Assembly: GCF_030272615.1 (NCBI RefSeq) | Contig: NC_081406.1 | Location: forward strand, 212,326,997-212,390,996 | Direction of reading: 5' to 3' | From: Cryptomeria japonica | Taxonomy: Eukaryota; Streptophyta; Pinopsida; Cupressales; Cupressaceae | Length of the DNA: 64,000 nt | Part shown: positions 10,654 to 20,458 of the stretch, piece by piece | Layout of the letters: each line of letters begins with the position of its first letter | Numbering within the stretch: the first letter of the stretch is position 1 | Notes under the pieces: generated by a model | What the model saw: only the letters and a program-made list of their open reading frames with translations | Databases searched by the model: none | What the model was told of the DNA's origin: nothing | Made by a program: the position numbers and the translations under genes

Positions 10654-11982
10654 GAAGTAGTTTATGTGGCTATCAAAGATGGATCAGATGAAGAAAGATA
10701 TGAAGAAAAAGCCCTAATATCTCACATAAATACTAATGATTCTTGGATCATAGATAGTGGATGCTCACATCATATGACAGGTGATAAACACAAGTTTGTT
10801 ATGTTAGAAGATTATGATGGAGGCTATGTAAGATTTGGTAATGACGCACCATGTCCAGTAAGAGGTAAAGGATCTATAACACTTCTTGACAATGCAAGAT
10901 GCAATGATGTTTATTGGGTTGAAGGTTTGAAATACAATTTGTTGAGTGTAGCACAACTAAACAATACAAGTTACCAAATAGAATTTCAGAAAGGAATTGT
11001 CAAAGTTCATGACAAGCATGGAAAGTTAGCTGCTACCGGGACACAAACAAAAGGTAATACATTTCACCTTGACTCAACTCGGAACAAGTGTCTGTATGCA
11101 AAGATAGATGATACCTGGTTATGGCATAAAAGGTTTTGTCATGTAAATTTTGATAATTTGATCAAAATAAGTAAGAAGCACCGAGTAAGAGGTCTATCGA
11201 GTCTTGAAAAACCTAAGAATGCTATGTGTCGAGGATGCCAAATGGGTAAAATGACAAGATCAAGCTTTACAAGTAAGTCTTACACTTCTAAGGAAATTTT
11301 AGATCTTGTGCACACTGATCTTTGTGGTCCTATGAAAGTTCAAAGTTATTATGGTGATAAATATTTCATATTATTTGTGGATGATTACTCAAGGATGATG
11401 TTAGTATTGTTTTTAAAAGAAAAATCAAAGGCTTTTCAAATGTTTAAATGGTTCAAGGCAAGAGTTGAAAATGAAACAAGAAGACAATTGAAATATCTTA
11501 GATCAAATAGAGGAGGAGAGTTCACATCTGATGAGTTCAACTTATTCTGCAATGATCATGGTATTAAAAGACAAGTCTCTGCACCGAGAACTCCACAACA
11601 AAATGGAATAGCTGAGAGAAGAAACAAATCTATTGTGGATTGTGCCAGAACCCTGATGATTGAAAAGAAAGTGCCACAAACATTTTGGAGAGAAGCAATA
11701 AGCATAGCAGTTTACACCCTGAACCGAGTACAACTGAAGAAAGGTACTTTGAAGACACCATATGAAATCTGGTATGACAAGAAACCTAATGTAAGTTATT
11801 TTAAAATCTTTGGAAGTAGATGCTATGTACACAAAGATGATAGAAATGGCAAGTTTGATCAGAAAAGTGAGGAAGGAACATTTCTAGGTTACTCTTCTAG
11901 AAGTAAAGCATTTAAATGTCTAATCAAATCATCTAACAAAATAGTAGAAAGTGCAAATGTGAAAATTGATGAATTTGCATAA
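10654..11982 (+). pseudogene. pol: Aspartic protease and integrase of element A
   Basis: In frame with gag. The protease motif DSGCSHHMTG starts at 10753. Integrase follows: the zinc-binding HHCC domain (HX4H in WHKRFCH, CX2C in CRGC), then the catalytic core with HTDLCGP, FVDDYSR and PQQNGIAERRN, supplying the D, D and E residues, then the C-terminal copia block FKIFGSRCYVHK. Protease would cut the polyprotein and integrase would insert the DNA copy. All key residues are present, but the frame ends at TAA 11980 (GCA TAA AGA), which reads as an inactivated Gln codon because the same frame resumes at once. Confidence 0.93.
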
Positions 11983-12264
11983 AGAAATGATGAAGGAAAT
12001 TCCAAAGAACCAGAAGATTATGATGAATTTGTCTATGTTCAACCGACAAGTCCTACCGAGAAAACTGTTGAAGAAAATGAAGAGAATATCCAGTTACCGA
12101 GTGATGAAGAAGATCATACAGAGCCTACCGAGCTTGTATTAGCCAAGTATGTCAGAAGACATCATGCATCAAGTTAGATTATAGGAGATAAGGATGATCC
12201 AATGATGACAAGGAACAAACTGAGATAGAACACATGTCTGATATCTGAATTTGAACCGAGAATA
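11983..12264 (+). pseudogene. Integrase-RT linker of element A
   Basis: An acidic, Glu-rich linker in the same frame, containing YVQPTSPTEKTVEENEEN. It is broken by TAG at 12175 and TAG at 12226. Both are followed by conserved copia sequence in frame (ISEFEPR, then KEAFNNEDW), so these are point mutations and not a gene end. Confidence 0.85.
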
Positions 12265-12957
12265 GTGAAAGAGGCATTTAACAATGAAGATTGGATAAAT
12301 GATATGACAGAAGAGATTGATCAAATCAAGAAGAATGACACATGGACACTAATCCCAAGACCGAAGGACAAAAATGTAATCGGTACAAAGTGGATTTTCA
12401 GAAACAAGCTAAATGAAAAAGGTGAGGTCATTCGAAATAAAGCAAGACTAGTATGCAAAGGTTATGCTCAAGAAGAAGGAATTGATTATGGTGAAACTTT
12501 TGCACTTGTGGCTAGACTTGAAGGAGTAAGAACATTGTTGGCATATGCTGCTTTCAAAAGCTTCAAGGTATATCAAATGGATGTCAAATCTGCATTTCTG
12601 AATGAAATATTAGAAGAAGAAGTTTTTATTGAACAACTTGAAGGATTTGTTGAAGACAAGAGTAAAGATCAAGTATGTAAATTGAACAAAGCATTATATG
12701 GTCTGAAACAAGCACTTAGAGCATGGTATGAAAGATTGCACTCTTATTTGATTAAGATTGGTTTTATAAGGACAAGTGAGAACAACAATATGTACATGAA
12801 GAATGATGAAAATGGAATATTGATCTCAGCCATATTTGTTGATGATATTATATTTTGTGGAAATGACTCTTTATGCAAGAACTTTGGAAATGAAATGAGC
12901 AAAGAAATTGAGATGTCATTAATTGGTGAGATAAAGTATTTTATAGGTTTATAGATA
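12265..12957 (+). pseudogene. pol: Reverse transcriptase of element A
   Basis: Copia RT in order: W at NDTWTLIPRP, NVIGTKWIFRNKLNEKG, ARLVCKGYAQEEGIDY, YQMDVKSAFLN (first catalytic Asp), CKLNKALYGLKQALRAWY and FVDDIIFCGND at about 12835 (catalytic Asp pair). It would copy RNA to DNA in cytoplasmic particles. TAG at 12952 interrupts GL-ILQMKN, where related elements have Gln. Catalytic residues are intact; nonsense mutations are the visible lesion. Confidence 0.93.
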
Positions 12958-13788
12958 TTGCAAATGAAAAATAAGATTTTCATTACTCAATCCAAGTACA
13001 TAAAGGAAATCTTGAAGAAATTTGGAATGGAGGATTCAAAACCAGTAAGTACTCCTATGACTAGCAACTGTAAATTATCAAAGAATGATGAATCTGCATC
13101 CGTTGATGAGACACTTTACCGATCCATGATTGGAAAGCTACAATATGTTGTTCACAACAGACCAGACATAGCACATGCAGTAGGTATAGTTGCAAGATTC
13201 TCTGCAGATCCTAAGGAAACACACATGACAGCAATCAAAATAATTTTTAGATACTTGAAAGGCACCGAGGATTATGGCTTAGTATATCAGAAAGGAAATG
13301 ATTTTGATTTAAAAGTTTATACTGATGCTGATTGGGTAGACAACATTGATGATAGGAAAAGCACAAGTGGAGGAGCTTTCTTTTTAGGAGAAAGACTAGT
13401 GAGTTGGCTTAGCAAGAAACAAGGATGTGTTTCATAGTCAACAACAGAAGCTAAAGACGTTGCTGCAACATTGAATTGTACCAACATAGCATGGATCAAA
13501 CAACTGTTGGAAGGTATAAATGAGAAAGTTACCGAGCTAGTAACTATATTCTGTGACAATACTAGTGCCATTAACATTTCAAAAAATCTTGTTATGCACT
13601 CTAAGACAAAGTACATCTCTATCAAATATCATTATCTTAGAGAAGAAGCTCAAGAGAAGAAAGTGGTGTTGGAGTATATTAGCACAAAGGAACATATAGC
13701 AGATATCTTCACCAAGCCACTACCAAGGGACACTTTTGAGTATCTCAGAAGTAAGTTAGGGGTCCTACCCTTATCTTCTACTCACTGA
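12958..13788 (+). pseudogene. pol: RNase H of element A
   Basis: Same frame as RT. It contains the connection block YRSMIGKLQYVVHNRPDIA, then YTDADWVDN (Asp), the Glu block changed to TEAKDVAAT (family usually EAEY), CDNTSAINISKN (Asp), HSKTKYISIKYHYLRE and the tail IADIFTKPLPRDTF. TAG at 13435 breaks the chain between VS and STTEA. The reading ends naturally at 13786-13788 close to the first polypurine tract. Confidence 0.92.
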
Positions 13789-14016
13789 TCGAGTTCGGTG
13801 AAAGCATCAATTCAATGACTCTATCGAATATCTTTTAAGAGTTGATGCTGATTTACACACTTTAGGAGTTTTCTAAAGGTGTGTAGGAAACAGTGCAGGA
13901 TACAATACAAGAAATAGGAATTGAAGACAAAATGCTCCGATCGAGACTAAGTTGACACATTACAGCAGGAATTCACTTCATATAGGAAGATATTATGCTT
14001 TAGTTCTTTACTTTTT

Positions 14017-14224
14017 TTTGGCATTGTTGTCAAAGGGGGAGAAGCCTGAAGAAGATTAAAGAAAAAGAAAAAGGAAGACTGGAGAAAAGAGGAGAAGTCT
14101 AATGTATGGGGGAGAATTCTGATGACAGGAAGAGAGCATTTCAGAATCTCACAAACAACTCACAACAATTCGAATCAATTAGGTCAAATCAATTGGTTTT
14201 TCCATCAATGCCAAAGGGGGAGAT
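14017..14224 (+). promoter_or_regulatory. Twin polypurine tracts with complementary arms, element A
   Basis: The first tract CAAAGGGGGAG (14031-14041) follows arm TTTGGCATTGTTG (14017-14029). The second, AAAGGGGGAGAT (14213-14224), abuts the 3' LTR and overlaps arm CATCAATGCCAAA (14203-14215). The arms pair at 12 of 13 positions. Tract 2 is placed to prime plus-strand synthesis. Confidence 0.75.
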
Positions 14225-15762
14225 TGTTGGCATTTGGCATTATAACAGACAATGGGAGATTGTTGGCATTTCAATAAGGATATTGAGAAGGTTGTTGATG
14301 ATTATGGATATAACTGATTAATGATGATTTACTGTCTTAATATTATTATTTTGTCATTGATGTCAAGAAATTGATTTTCTAATTCAGTATGATGTTGCAA
14401 TATCTTGAGAAGTATGATTTGATGAGTATAAAGATGTCGGTAAAAGACACAGAAAGAATATGATGAATAAGGGGATGAATAAGGTATTCAATGGGCAACT
14501 ATTACTGAGTCAGACAATGATGAGATCGTGATGTTTAGATTGTTTTAACATCATACATATGTTGTAAATTGTAAGGTTAATACTATACTATGTTACCGAG
14601 CAAAGAACCTAGTCGGTAAACCCTAAGGAACCTAGTCGATAAACCCTAAGGTTATCACTATCAGTTAATGAAGGCAGAATGTCTACCGAGTAAAGTTTAG
14701 TATTTACCGAGTTGTTATCGAGTTGTTACCGAGTTGTAACCGAGCTGTAACAGAATACATTAAATGGTTACATGCGTTATTTAATGAAGGAAGCTGATGA
14801 GCTGGAACTGATTAAATGATTGGTATGCCATGCATGAAGTTTGTTAATGAATCTATGGCAAAGGAAAATCGGCATGAAAATCTATAGCGCAGATTGAACC
14901 GCATTACACTAGCACAAGTTCCAAGGCAGGGTAAAACGTTTTTCAGATTGAAGGATACATTGAACCTGGACAAGTTTGAAGATCTGATTGCTATGATTGA
15001 TCATGGGAAATGTGATCAAGGATATTAAGTGGTTAGCTAATTGTTTATAAATAGGGAGCTGTTGATAAACAATGTATGTGGGCAAATGTATGCACAAGGA
15101 TGCTACATAGTGATTACCGAGCACAGAAGCTTGAAGACCTGTTTGAATAACAGAGTATAGAAGCCCAACAGATGGACAAGATTAGTTCTATGTCTAGATT
15201 GTATTGAGCAAATAAGAATCTGCTTTAGCATTTTAGATGTGAAGTTGCAAATAGATTTTTATTACTGTTATTTTGTGAAAGTGACAGAAAATCTCTTAAC
15301 CAAGTGGACTTAACAGTCTTATTTGTAAAACCCTCTAGCAAGGTGACATTCTGATTGAGTGTTTGAAATCCTTTAACAAGGTCACTTCTAACAAGGTGAA
15401 GATCCTAACAGATCTAAGGGAAATCCCTTAACTGGGTCACATCTAGCAATGTGTTTGTAATCTTTAATAGGATTTGCTTTTAACCGAGCATACTCTAGAA
15501 GAGTATATTTCTTAGTGGGTCCGAAATCCCACAGTGGTTTTTCCCTATTTGGGTTTCCACGTTAAATCTGGTGTTATGAGTGATATGATGTTTATATGCT
15601 TTTGAGTTTGCATGTTTAGCAGTTTTTGGTTATATTACTGAAGTATATGTTACCGAGGTTGAATCTGATGTTTTTATGGAAGATTAAGTTTGTATGATTC
15701 ACCCCCCCCTCTCATCTTGTTGGCTATTGGATCTGTACTTACATTAAGTATTAGAACTATCA
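14225..15762 (+). repeat. 3' LTR of element A
   Basis: Starts TGTTGGCATTTGG right after the polypurine tract and ends AACTATCA, 1538 bp. It is collinear with the 5' LTR apart from point changes and a ~19-bp deletion near 14920. It contains the CCCACAGTGG-TTTTTCC block at about 15527-15573. Confidence 0.9.
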
Positions 15763-15768
15763 ATTATG

Positions 15769-15960
15769 ATATTTAGAGGCATCACATATTCCCCCATAGG
15801 CATTGTGCACTCTATTATGATATCTTACAACAAGGGAATCATGTTTTCCTTTGTCACATACCTTCATGCACCATTGCAACCTTATGCCTATATGGGTGCA
15901 ATTCCTTTGGCATAAGATTTCATTCTTATAATGTACACTACTAAACTCACATTACCATAT
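15769..15960. repeat. Degenerate ~60-bp tandem repeat, right part
   Basis: The unit series interrupted by element A continues: agaggcatcacatattcccc (15775), agggaatcatgttttcc (15833), gggtgcaattcctttgg (about 15894). With one copy of the target duplication removed, the spacing across the insertion is 57 bp, in phase with the left part. Confidence 0.6.
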
Positions 15961-17543
15961 CATTTCCTAATAAGCCACTTTAGCACATTAGAGGGAATCA
16001 GGAGCTATGTAAGGCCTATCACATTCTGTATGTAATTGACCTAACCATGTTCTAAAGGTTAAAGTAGGGACCCTATTATCATTTCCCATATTATTGAATA
16101 TATGTTTCATATCATTATCACCACTAGGGATGTGTTGCCTTGTCCATAATATTATTGGCTCATGTTGAAGCATTGGGGTCATATGTTTCTCTAATGTCTT
16201 GCACACTTAAATGGGTGTTCCTAGATATTGAGGGCCATCTCACTGCATTTACTTGCACATGTTAGGGGTGATCTCCTTCCTTTACACAATCTCTAGCTCA
16301 TGCAATTAAAATAATTATCATTTCACACATGTTTTATTTGATTGATACATGATACAATCATTTATGGGAATTACTTAACATTATTTATATGCCTAAATGC
16401 TTACATTACATTTACATAAACATGCACTATATTCTGTCTCCTACAATTCATTGTATCTTATTGATTCAACAAATTGTAAGTAGGCATATCTTTTTTTGAA
16501 CACTTCCATGTTCAGTTTTTTGGACAATTGCATGCACCTAGAGGGATTCATCTTTTCTATGTTACATGCCTTGCACTCCATGTGCCTTAACACCGTTCAC
16601 TTGCTGATATGAACTATCAACACTTTCCATACAAGCAAAATTTATCATCTCTTACGATTTTTGATAATGAGATTGATATTGTATTTGTTCCTACTCGTGA
16701 CATACTTTTACACTATTTAGCAAGCTCTCATATATAGTACATCACAAATGACAAACGTTCATGATGACATTTTCTAGGGTTCCTTTATATGAACCCCTTT
16801 TGTATCCTTTTACTTGCATGTTAGTGAGTGCTAAATACTTTGAGATTCACGATCATTCTTGGATTGATGCATGCACCTCAAAGTAGGGCAAAATATAATG
16901 GTGAATCTGCATATCCATGTCAATTCTGATTTACTTTGGTTTCTATTTTGAGAGCACCTTATTACATTTACATATTGACAAATAGAATAATTTTGTGTAA
17001 AGTTTGGTTGGTGATTATCTTACCCATAAACACATATCCTAATAGAATCACTATATCTGCACTTATCTAAATAAATATCTTTATGTACTTGTTTTTAACC
17101 CTAACATGATTGTTTTTACATCCTTTTATGGCCATGAAATTAGCACCATAATTATTTATACATTTTATTAATAAAGGAAATTCTTTTATAATTAATAATT
17201 TAATCTTAAAATGTATATTTAAGAACATTTAATGGGTGAGGAATGTGCAATCATTGAGGAAGGTGCTACGATTGATAGCATTGAGGTGATTATACACGTG
17301 GCAAAAAAAGCCAAATCTAAGGTCTTTTCGGTTCCCCACCAATAAAATATTATTCAATTTAGGGATTGACAAAACACGTGTTTTAGTTGTGTAGAAAACA
17401 CCATACGCTAGTGCACTGTAAAAGATAAGACGAGTCATTACTTTTATTACTTTATTTGGATGTTTTGCTAAAAAGTTCCTCCACTAAAGTTTTTCCACAA
17501 TAAAGTGGATATACACGTTGCATGTATGAGGGTGACAATAATG
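15961..17543. other. Anonymous non-coding sequence
   Basis: No gene motif in any frame. The tandem repeat may fade out into this region. Two ACACGTG-type motifs occur near 17297 and 17373, without other promoter context. Confidence 0.4.
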
Positions 17544-18282
17544 TGTTAGGTGGCCTATGTGTGGATAAACACTACCATAGAGCTAACCGATCCAGGCGAA
17601 TATACAAACAAATTCGCTTTGTTAACACCAAAATCCGTAAAAGCCCATTTTTAATAAGGGTTTTTTTGGCTATATTATTAAGCTGATGGGATATCATAGG
17701 ATTTTGGGGTTTTATTTTTAAGAGATATAGTTTAAAAGTGGGAGATATGGGGATACTATAAAATATTATTGTTTTAACCCCATTTTATCGTGTAAAATTG
17801 TATAAAAGGGGTAAGTTGTGAGTTAGAGGAGGTAGTGAATTGAGATTGGAGAAGTGTGAGAGAATTTTTTTGGAGAGTTAGCTTGTGATAGTGAATTGTT
17901 TGTCTCTGTGCATTGGAAGCTTGAAGTCAGCATTGGGAGCTTTAAGTCAAGCTTGTTGTACTTGTTGGAGAAGGACTTTTGTAATTCATTATCGTCCGAG
18001 GAGACGTGAGGAGACTTTGTAACAAGTTGAAGGCCTTGTAACCTTTTTCTGGAGCATAATCAAGGATCGATCACTCTGTTGGAGAGGGACCCGAAGACGT
18101 AGCCGTTTGGTGAACTTCGTTATCAACTCGTGTTTCCTTGTCTTCTCTTCTTTCTCTCTGTTATTATTTCGTTGTTTAATCATCGTGATGTTTATTTAAG
18201 CATTTCAATTTCAATTTCAAGACCTTCAATTTAATCGTTGTAAAAGTTAACATCTCACGTGCAACGGTCATAGATCCTAACA
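17544..18282 (+). repeat. Possible solo LTR
   Basis: The block starts TGTTAGG and ends CCTAACA, a perfect 7-bp inverted terminus with TG...CA. It has a TATA box (TATAAAAGGGG, 17801) in the middle, where LTR promoters lie. Flanking bases do not show a clear duplication (TAATG left, TCAGA right), and no internal region follows. It may instead be an LTR left by deletion. Confidence 0.45.
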
Positions 18283-18341
18283 TCAGATCACTCACTCCCC
18301 CCTAACCTTAGAGAGAGGCCACTAAACATATTTTTCACATA

Positions 18342-18569
18342 TTTAATATTAAGACATCTTTAAGGATTTATTTAAATTTTCTAAAAAAATATACATATCA
18401 ATATAATATGTATAGTATTGTAATGATGAAATTCATATATCCATATTAGTTTATATTTAATATTAAGACATCTTTAAGGATTTATTTAAGTTTTCTAAAA
18501 AGATATACATATCAATACAATATGAATAGTATTGTAATGATGAAATTCATATATCCATATTGGTTTATG
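18342..18569. repeat. Tandem repeat, 2 x 114 bp
   Basis: Two nearly identical 114-bp units start at 18342 and 18456 (tttaatattaagacatcttt); a third begins at 18570 and breaks off. No coding capacity. Confidence 0.9.
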
Positions 18570-18665
18570 TTTAATGTTGTGTCTTTTAGGGTGAGTGTTT
18601 TGATATAGATATATTAAAAAATGGTGTTATCTTGTATAAAGTTGGGTCTTTCATAGTATGTTTTT

Positions 18666-19009
18666 TGTTAGAGTAAAAGGCATTAGTTTACTCAATTAAT
18701 TAATTCATATTGATTTAATAGTTAAGTCACCTTTTCTCTATTTCACTTAAGCTAAACTTAGGAATATTAATAATTAATATTCATTATTAATTAATAATTG
18801 CTTTTAGGGTTTATGTTTTTAGGTTTGATCTCATTTTATAAGGATTGATTCCTTTGTAATCCTAACCAATCTGATTTTTATTATTGCATTCTTTTTCTCT
18901 AGGTTCTCAAAGCAGTCTTTGTGTTTTGTGAATCTTCCATTGTTGTGATAGGTTATTTGCATGCAGGTGTTCACTAGGTTATGTGAGGTTGTATTTCACA
19001 ACTTTAACA
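18666..19009 (+). repeat. 5' LTR of element D
   Basis: Starts TGTTAGAGTAAAAGG, ends CAACTTTAACA, 344 bp. Near-identical in order to 30973-31330. It ends immediately before a PBS. Confidence 0.88.
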
Positions 19010-19021
19010 TGATATCAGAGC
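19010..19021 (+). promoter_or_regulatory. Primer binding site, element D
   Basis: TGATATCAGAGC, one G-to-A change from the initiator Met-tRNA complement TGGTATCAGAGC. Confidence 0.8.
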
Positions 19022-19758
19022 TGGATTGCTAGAAAGAAGAAGCATCGGGCAACTTTATGTGAAGATTGTCATCATCATGGAGGAAGATGTAAATCTATTT
19101 TTTTAGATACATGCACTCTTCCTGAATAAAATAGAAGATTAAAGTTGCTATTAACTACTAAGCTTTGCACTCTTCTTCTATTGGTAGCCCAAAGTGTTCT
19201 TTTGTTCTAAATTCCTGTCTACATGAGATTCCAATGCTGCAACTTTGTTTGCTCCTAGAGATTCTTTCTAGCAAGGTTCCTGACTACATGAGATTCCAGA
19301 GTCGCATCCTCGAGTGCTTCTAGAGTTTCTTTCTAGCGGGAAAATATTGAGAATTAGATAAACAATGGCATCATGCCAACTGGAGGACATCCTTGCAGTT
19401 CTTTAGCTTGGAGCACATTTCTACAGATTCATATCTTCTTGTTTTCAAATGAACAGTTTCTGTATTCAGAGACTGTGTACTTATCTGTTCATCCATTTGA
19501 ACAATGTAGAATATGCACAACTATTTTTTCAAAGTATCCCGAAGGTACCCATGCAGTGGTTTCTATGACTCTGATACAATCCTATTGTAGTGTGGATTCA
19601 TTTGCAGTTCTTCATCGACAATTGCAACTTTCTTCTATAGTTCAAACAATAGTTAGTTTTTCTCAATTGGGTTTTCTCCTCTCTTCTTTGTAATTGGGTT
19701 CTTAATCAGGCTTTGTTGCTAAGATCTATATCTCTCCTTAGTTAGGCTTAAGGGGGGG
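19022..19758 (+). other. First internal block of element D, ends in a polypurine tract
   Basis: Non-coding. 'agattcatatcttcttg' (about 19427) recurs near 30611, and the end 'gcttaaggggggg' (19747-19758) resembles the end of the second internal block (30961-30972), so the two blocks are related. Having its own polypurine tract before LTR E is unexpected. Confidence 0.55.
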
Positions 19759-20113
19759 TGTTAGCGCAACTTAACATGCAGTCTTCCTCATGATTTACGG
19801 TGATTGTGATTTGTATTGTTGCTTATGTTTAAGCTAACCAGGGAGTTCTTGTTTTTAACTCCCTCTTCATCTTCTAGTTCCGTTTCATGCAGATAGTTGT
19901 TGATCTCTAGAAATTTCATGCATCTCATGCATAATTTTTGCTCCTGTGATCTATATATCATTTGTAATTCGTACAGATTTGTAATAAATAATGAAGATGA
20001 TTGAATTGCATTAATTCAATTTTGATTATCTTCTCTATTTTGTTTGCAAGTTTTGATTCTTTCTTTTCTGCTAGATCTATTTTATTTTGCAGGGATAGCT
20101 AAAAAATTCTACA
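19759..20113 (+). repeat. LTR E, a second LTR type inside element D
   Basis: A 355-bp block TGTTAGCGCAAC...TTCTACA lies directly between a polypurine tract (AGGGGGGG) and a perfect PBS (20114). Its sequence is unrelated to the LTRs of D. No second copy of this LTR is visible in the window. Confidence 0.75.
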
Positions 20114-20125
20114 TGGTATCAGAGC
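20114..20125 (+). promoter_or_regulatory. Primer binding site after LTR E
   Basis: TGGTATCAGAGC, an exact match to the plant copia initiator-Met PBS, directly follows the LTR end CA. Confidence 0.85.
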
Positions 20126-20458
20126 TTCAAAACTAAGGCTTTCCTATTCTTTTGATTGGGAGATTCTACCAGAGCGGGTATTCTATGCAATTTGGGTTGA
20201 TTTGAACCTCAACATTGAATCTGGCAAGTAGGAAATAATCAAGATTGACCTTTTGTTTGTCAAATTTTTATTCACGGGGCCAGATCTGTGAGGGTTTGAA
20301 GACTCAACTTTTTTTTGTGATCCAGGGGGCACCCATTTTTTGGGAGCAATTTGGGTCCAAAAGGACCTCACAATTAGATTCAAATGGTTGATTCCATGAA
20401 TTTGGATATATAATTTGACTATTTTTCGATGATAGGGGCATCTGGGACATGATTTTTT
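20126..20458 (+). other. Internal leader downstream of LTR E, interrupted by B
   Basis: Non-coding leader. It ends in a T run (20453-20459) at the insertion point of element B and resumes at 29218. Confidence 0.6.

Larger units (their letters stand above)
7992..15762 (+). mobile_element. Element A: full-length Ty1/copia retrotransposon
   Basis: A complete layout is visible: 5' LTR, primer binding site, gag, zinc knuckle, protease, integrase, RT, RNase H, twin polypurine tracts and 3' LTR. The integrase-before-RT order defines Ty1/copia. A 6-bp direct repeat ATTATG flanks it (7986-7991 and 15763-15768), containing the expected 5-bp target-site duplication. Gag-pol is one frame from 9745 to 13788 with seven stops and no frame change, so decay is by point mutation. 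The LTRs differ at 5 of the first ~148 aligned bases, and the 3' copy lacks a ~19-bp stretch, so the insertion is not recent. Confidence 0.93.

Noticed and set aside
11542-11832. Minus-strand open frame inside element A integrase
   Set aside because: Antisense of conserved integrase sequence; no motif of its own.
13789-14016. Possible envelope-like ORF after RNase H in element A
   Set aside because: Only ~230 bp with stops in all frames before the first polypurine tract; nothing to support a third gene.
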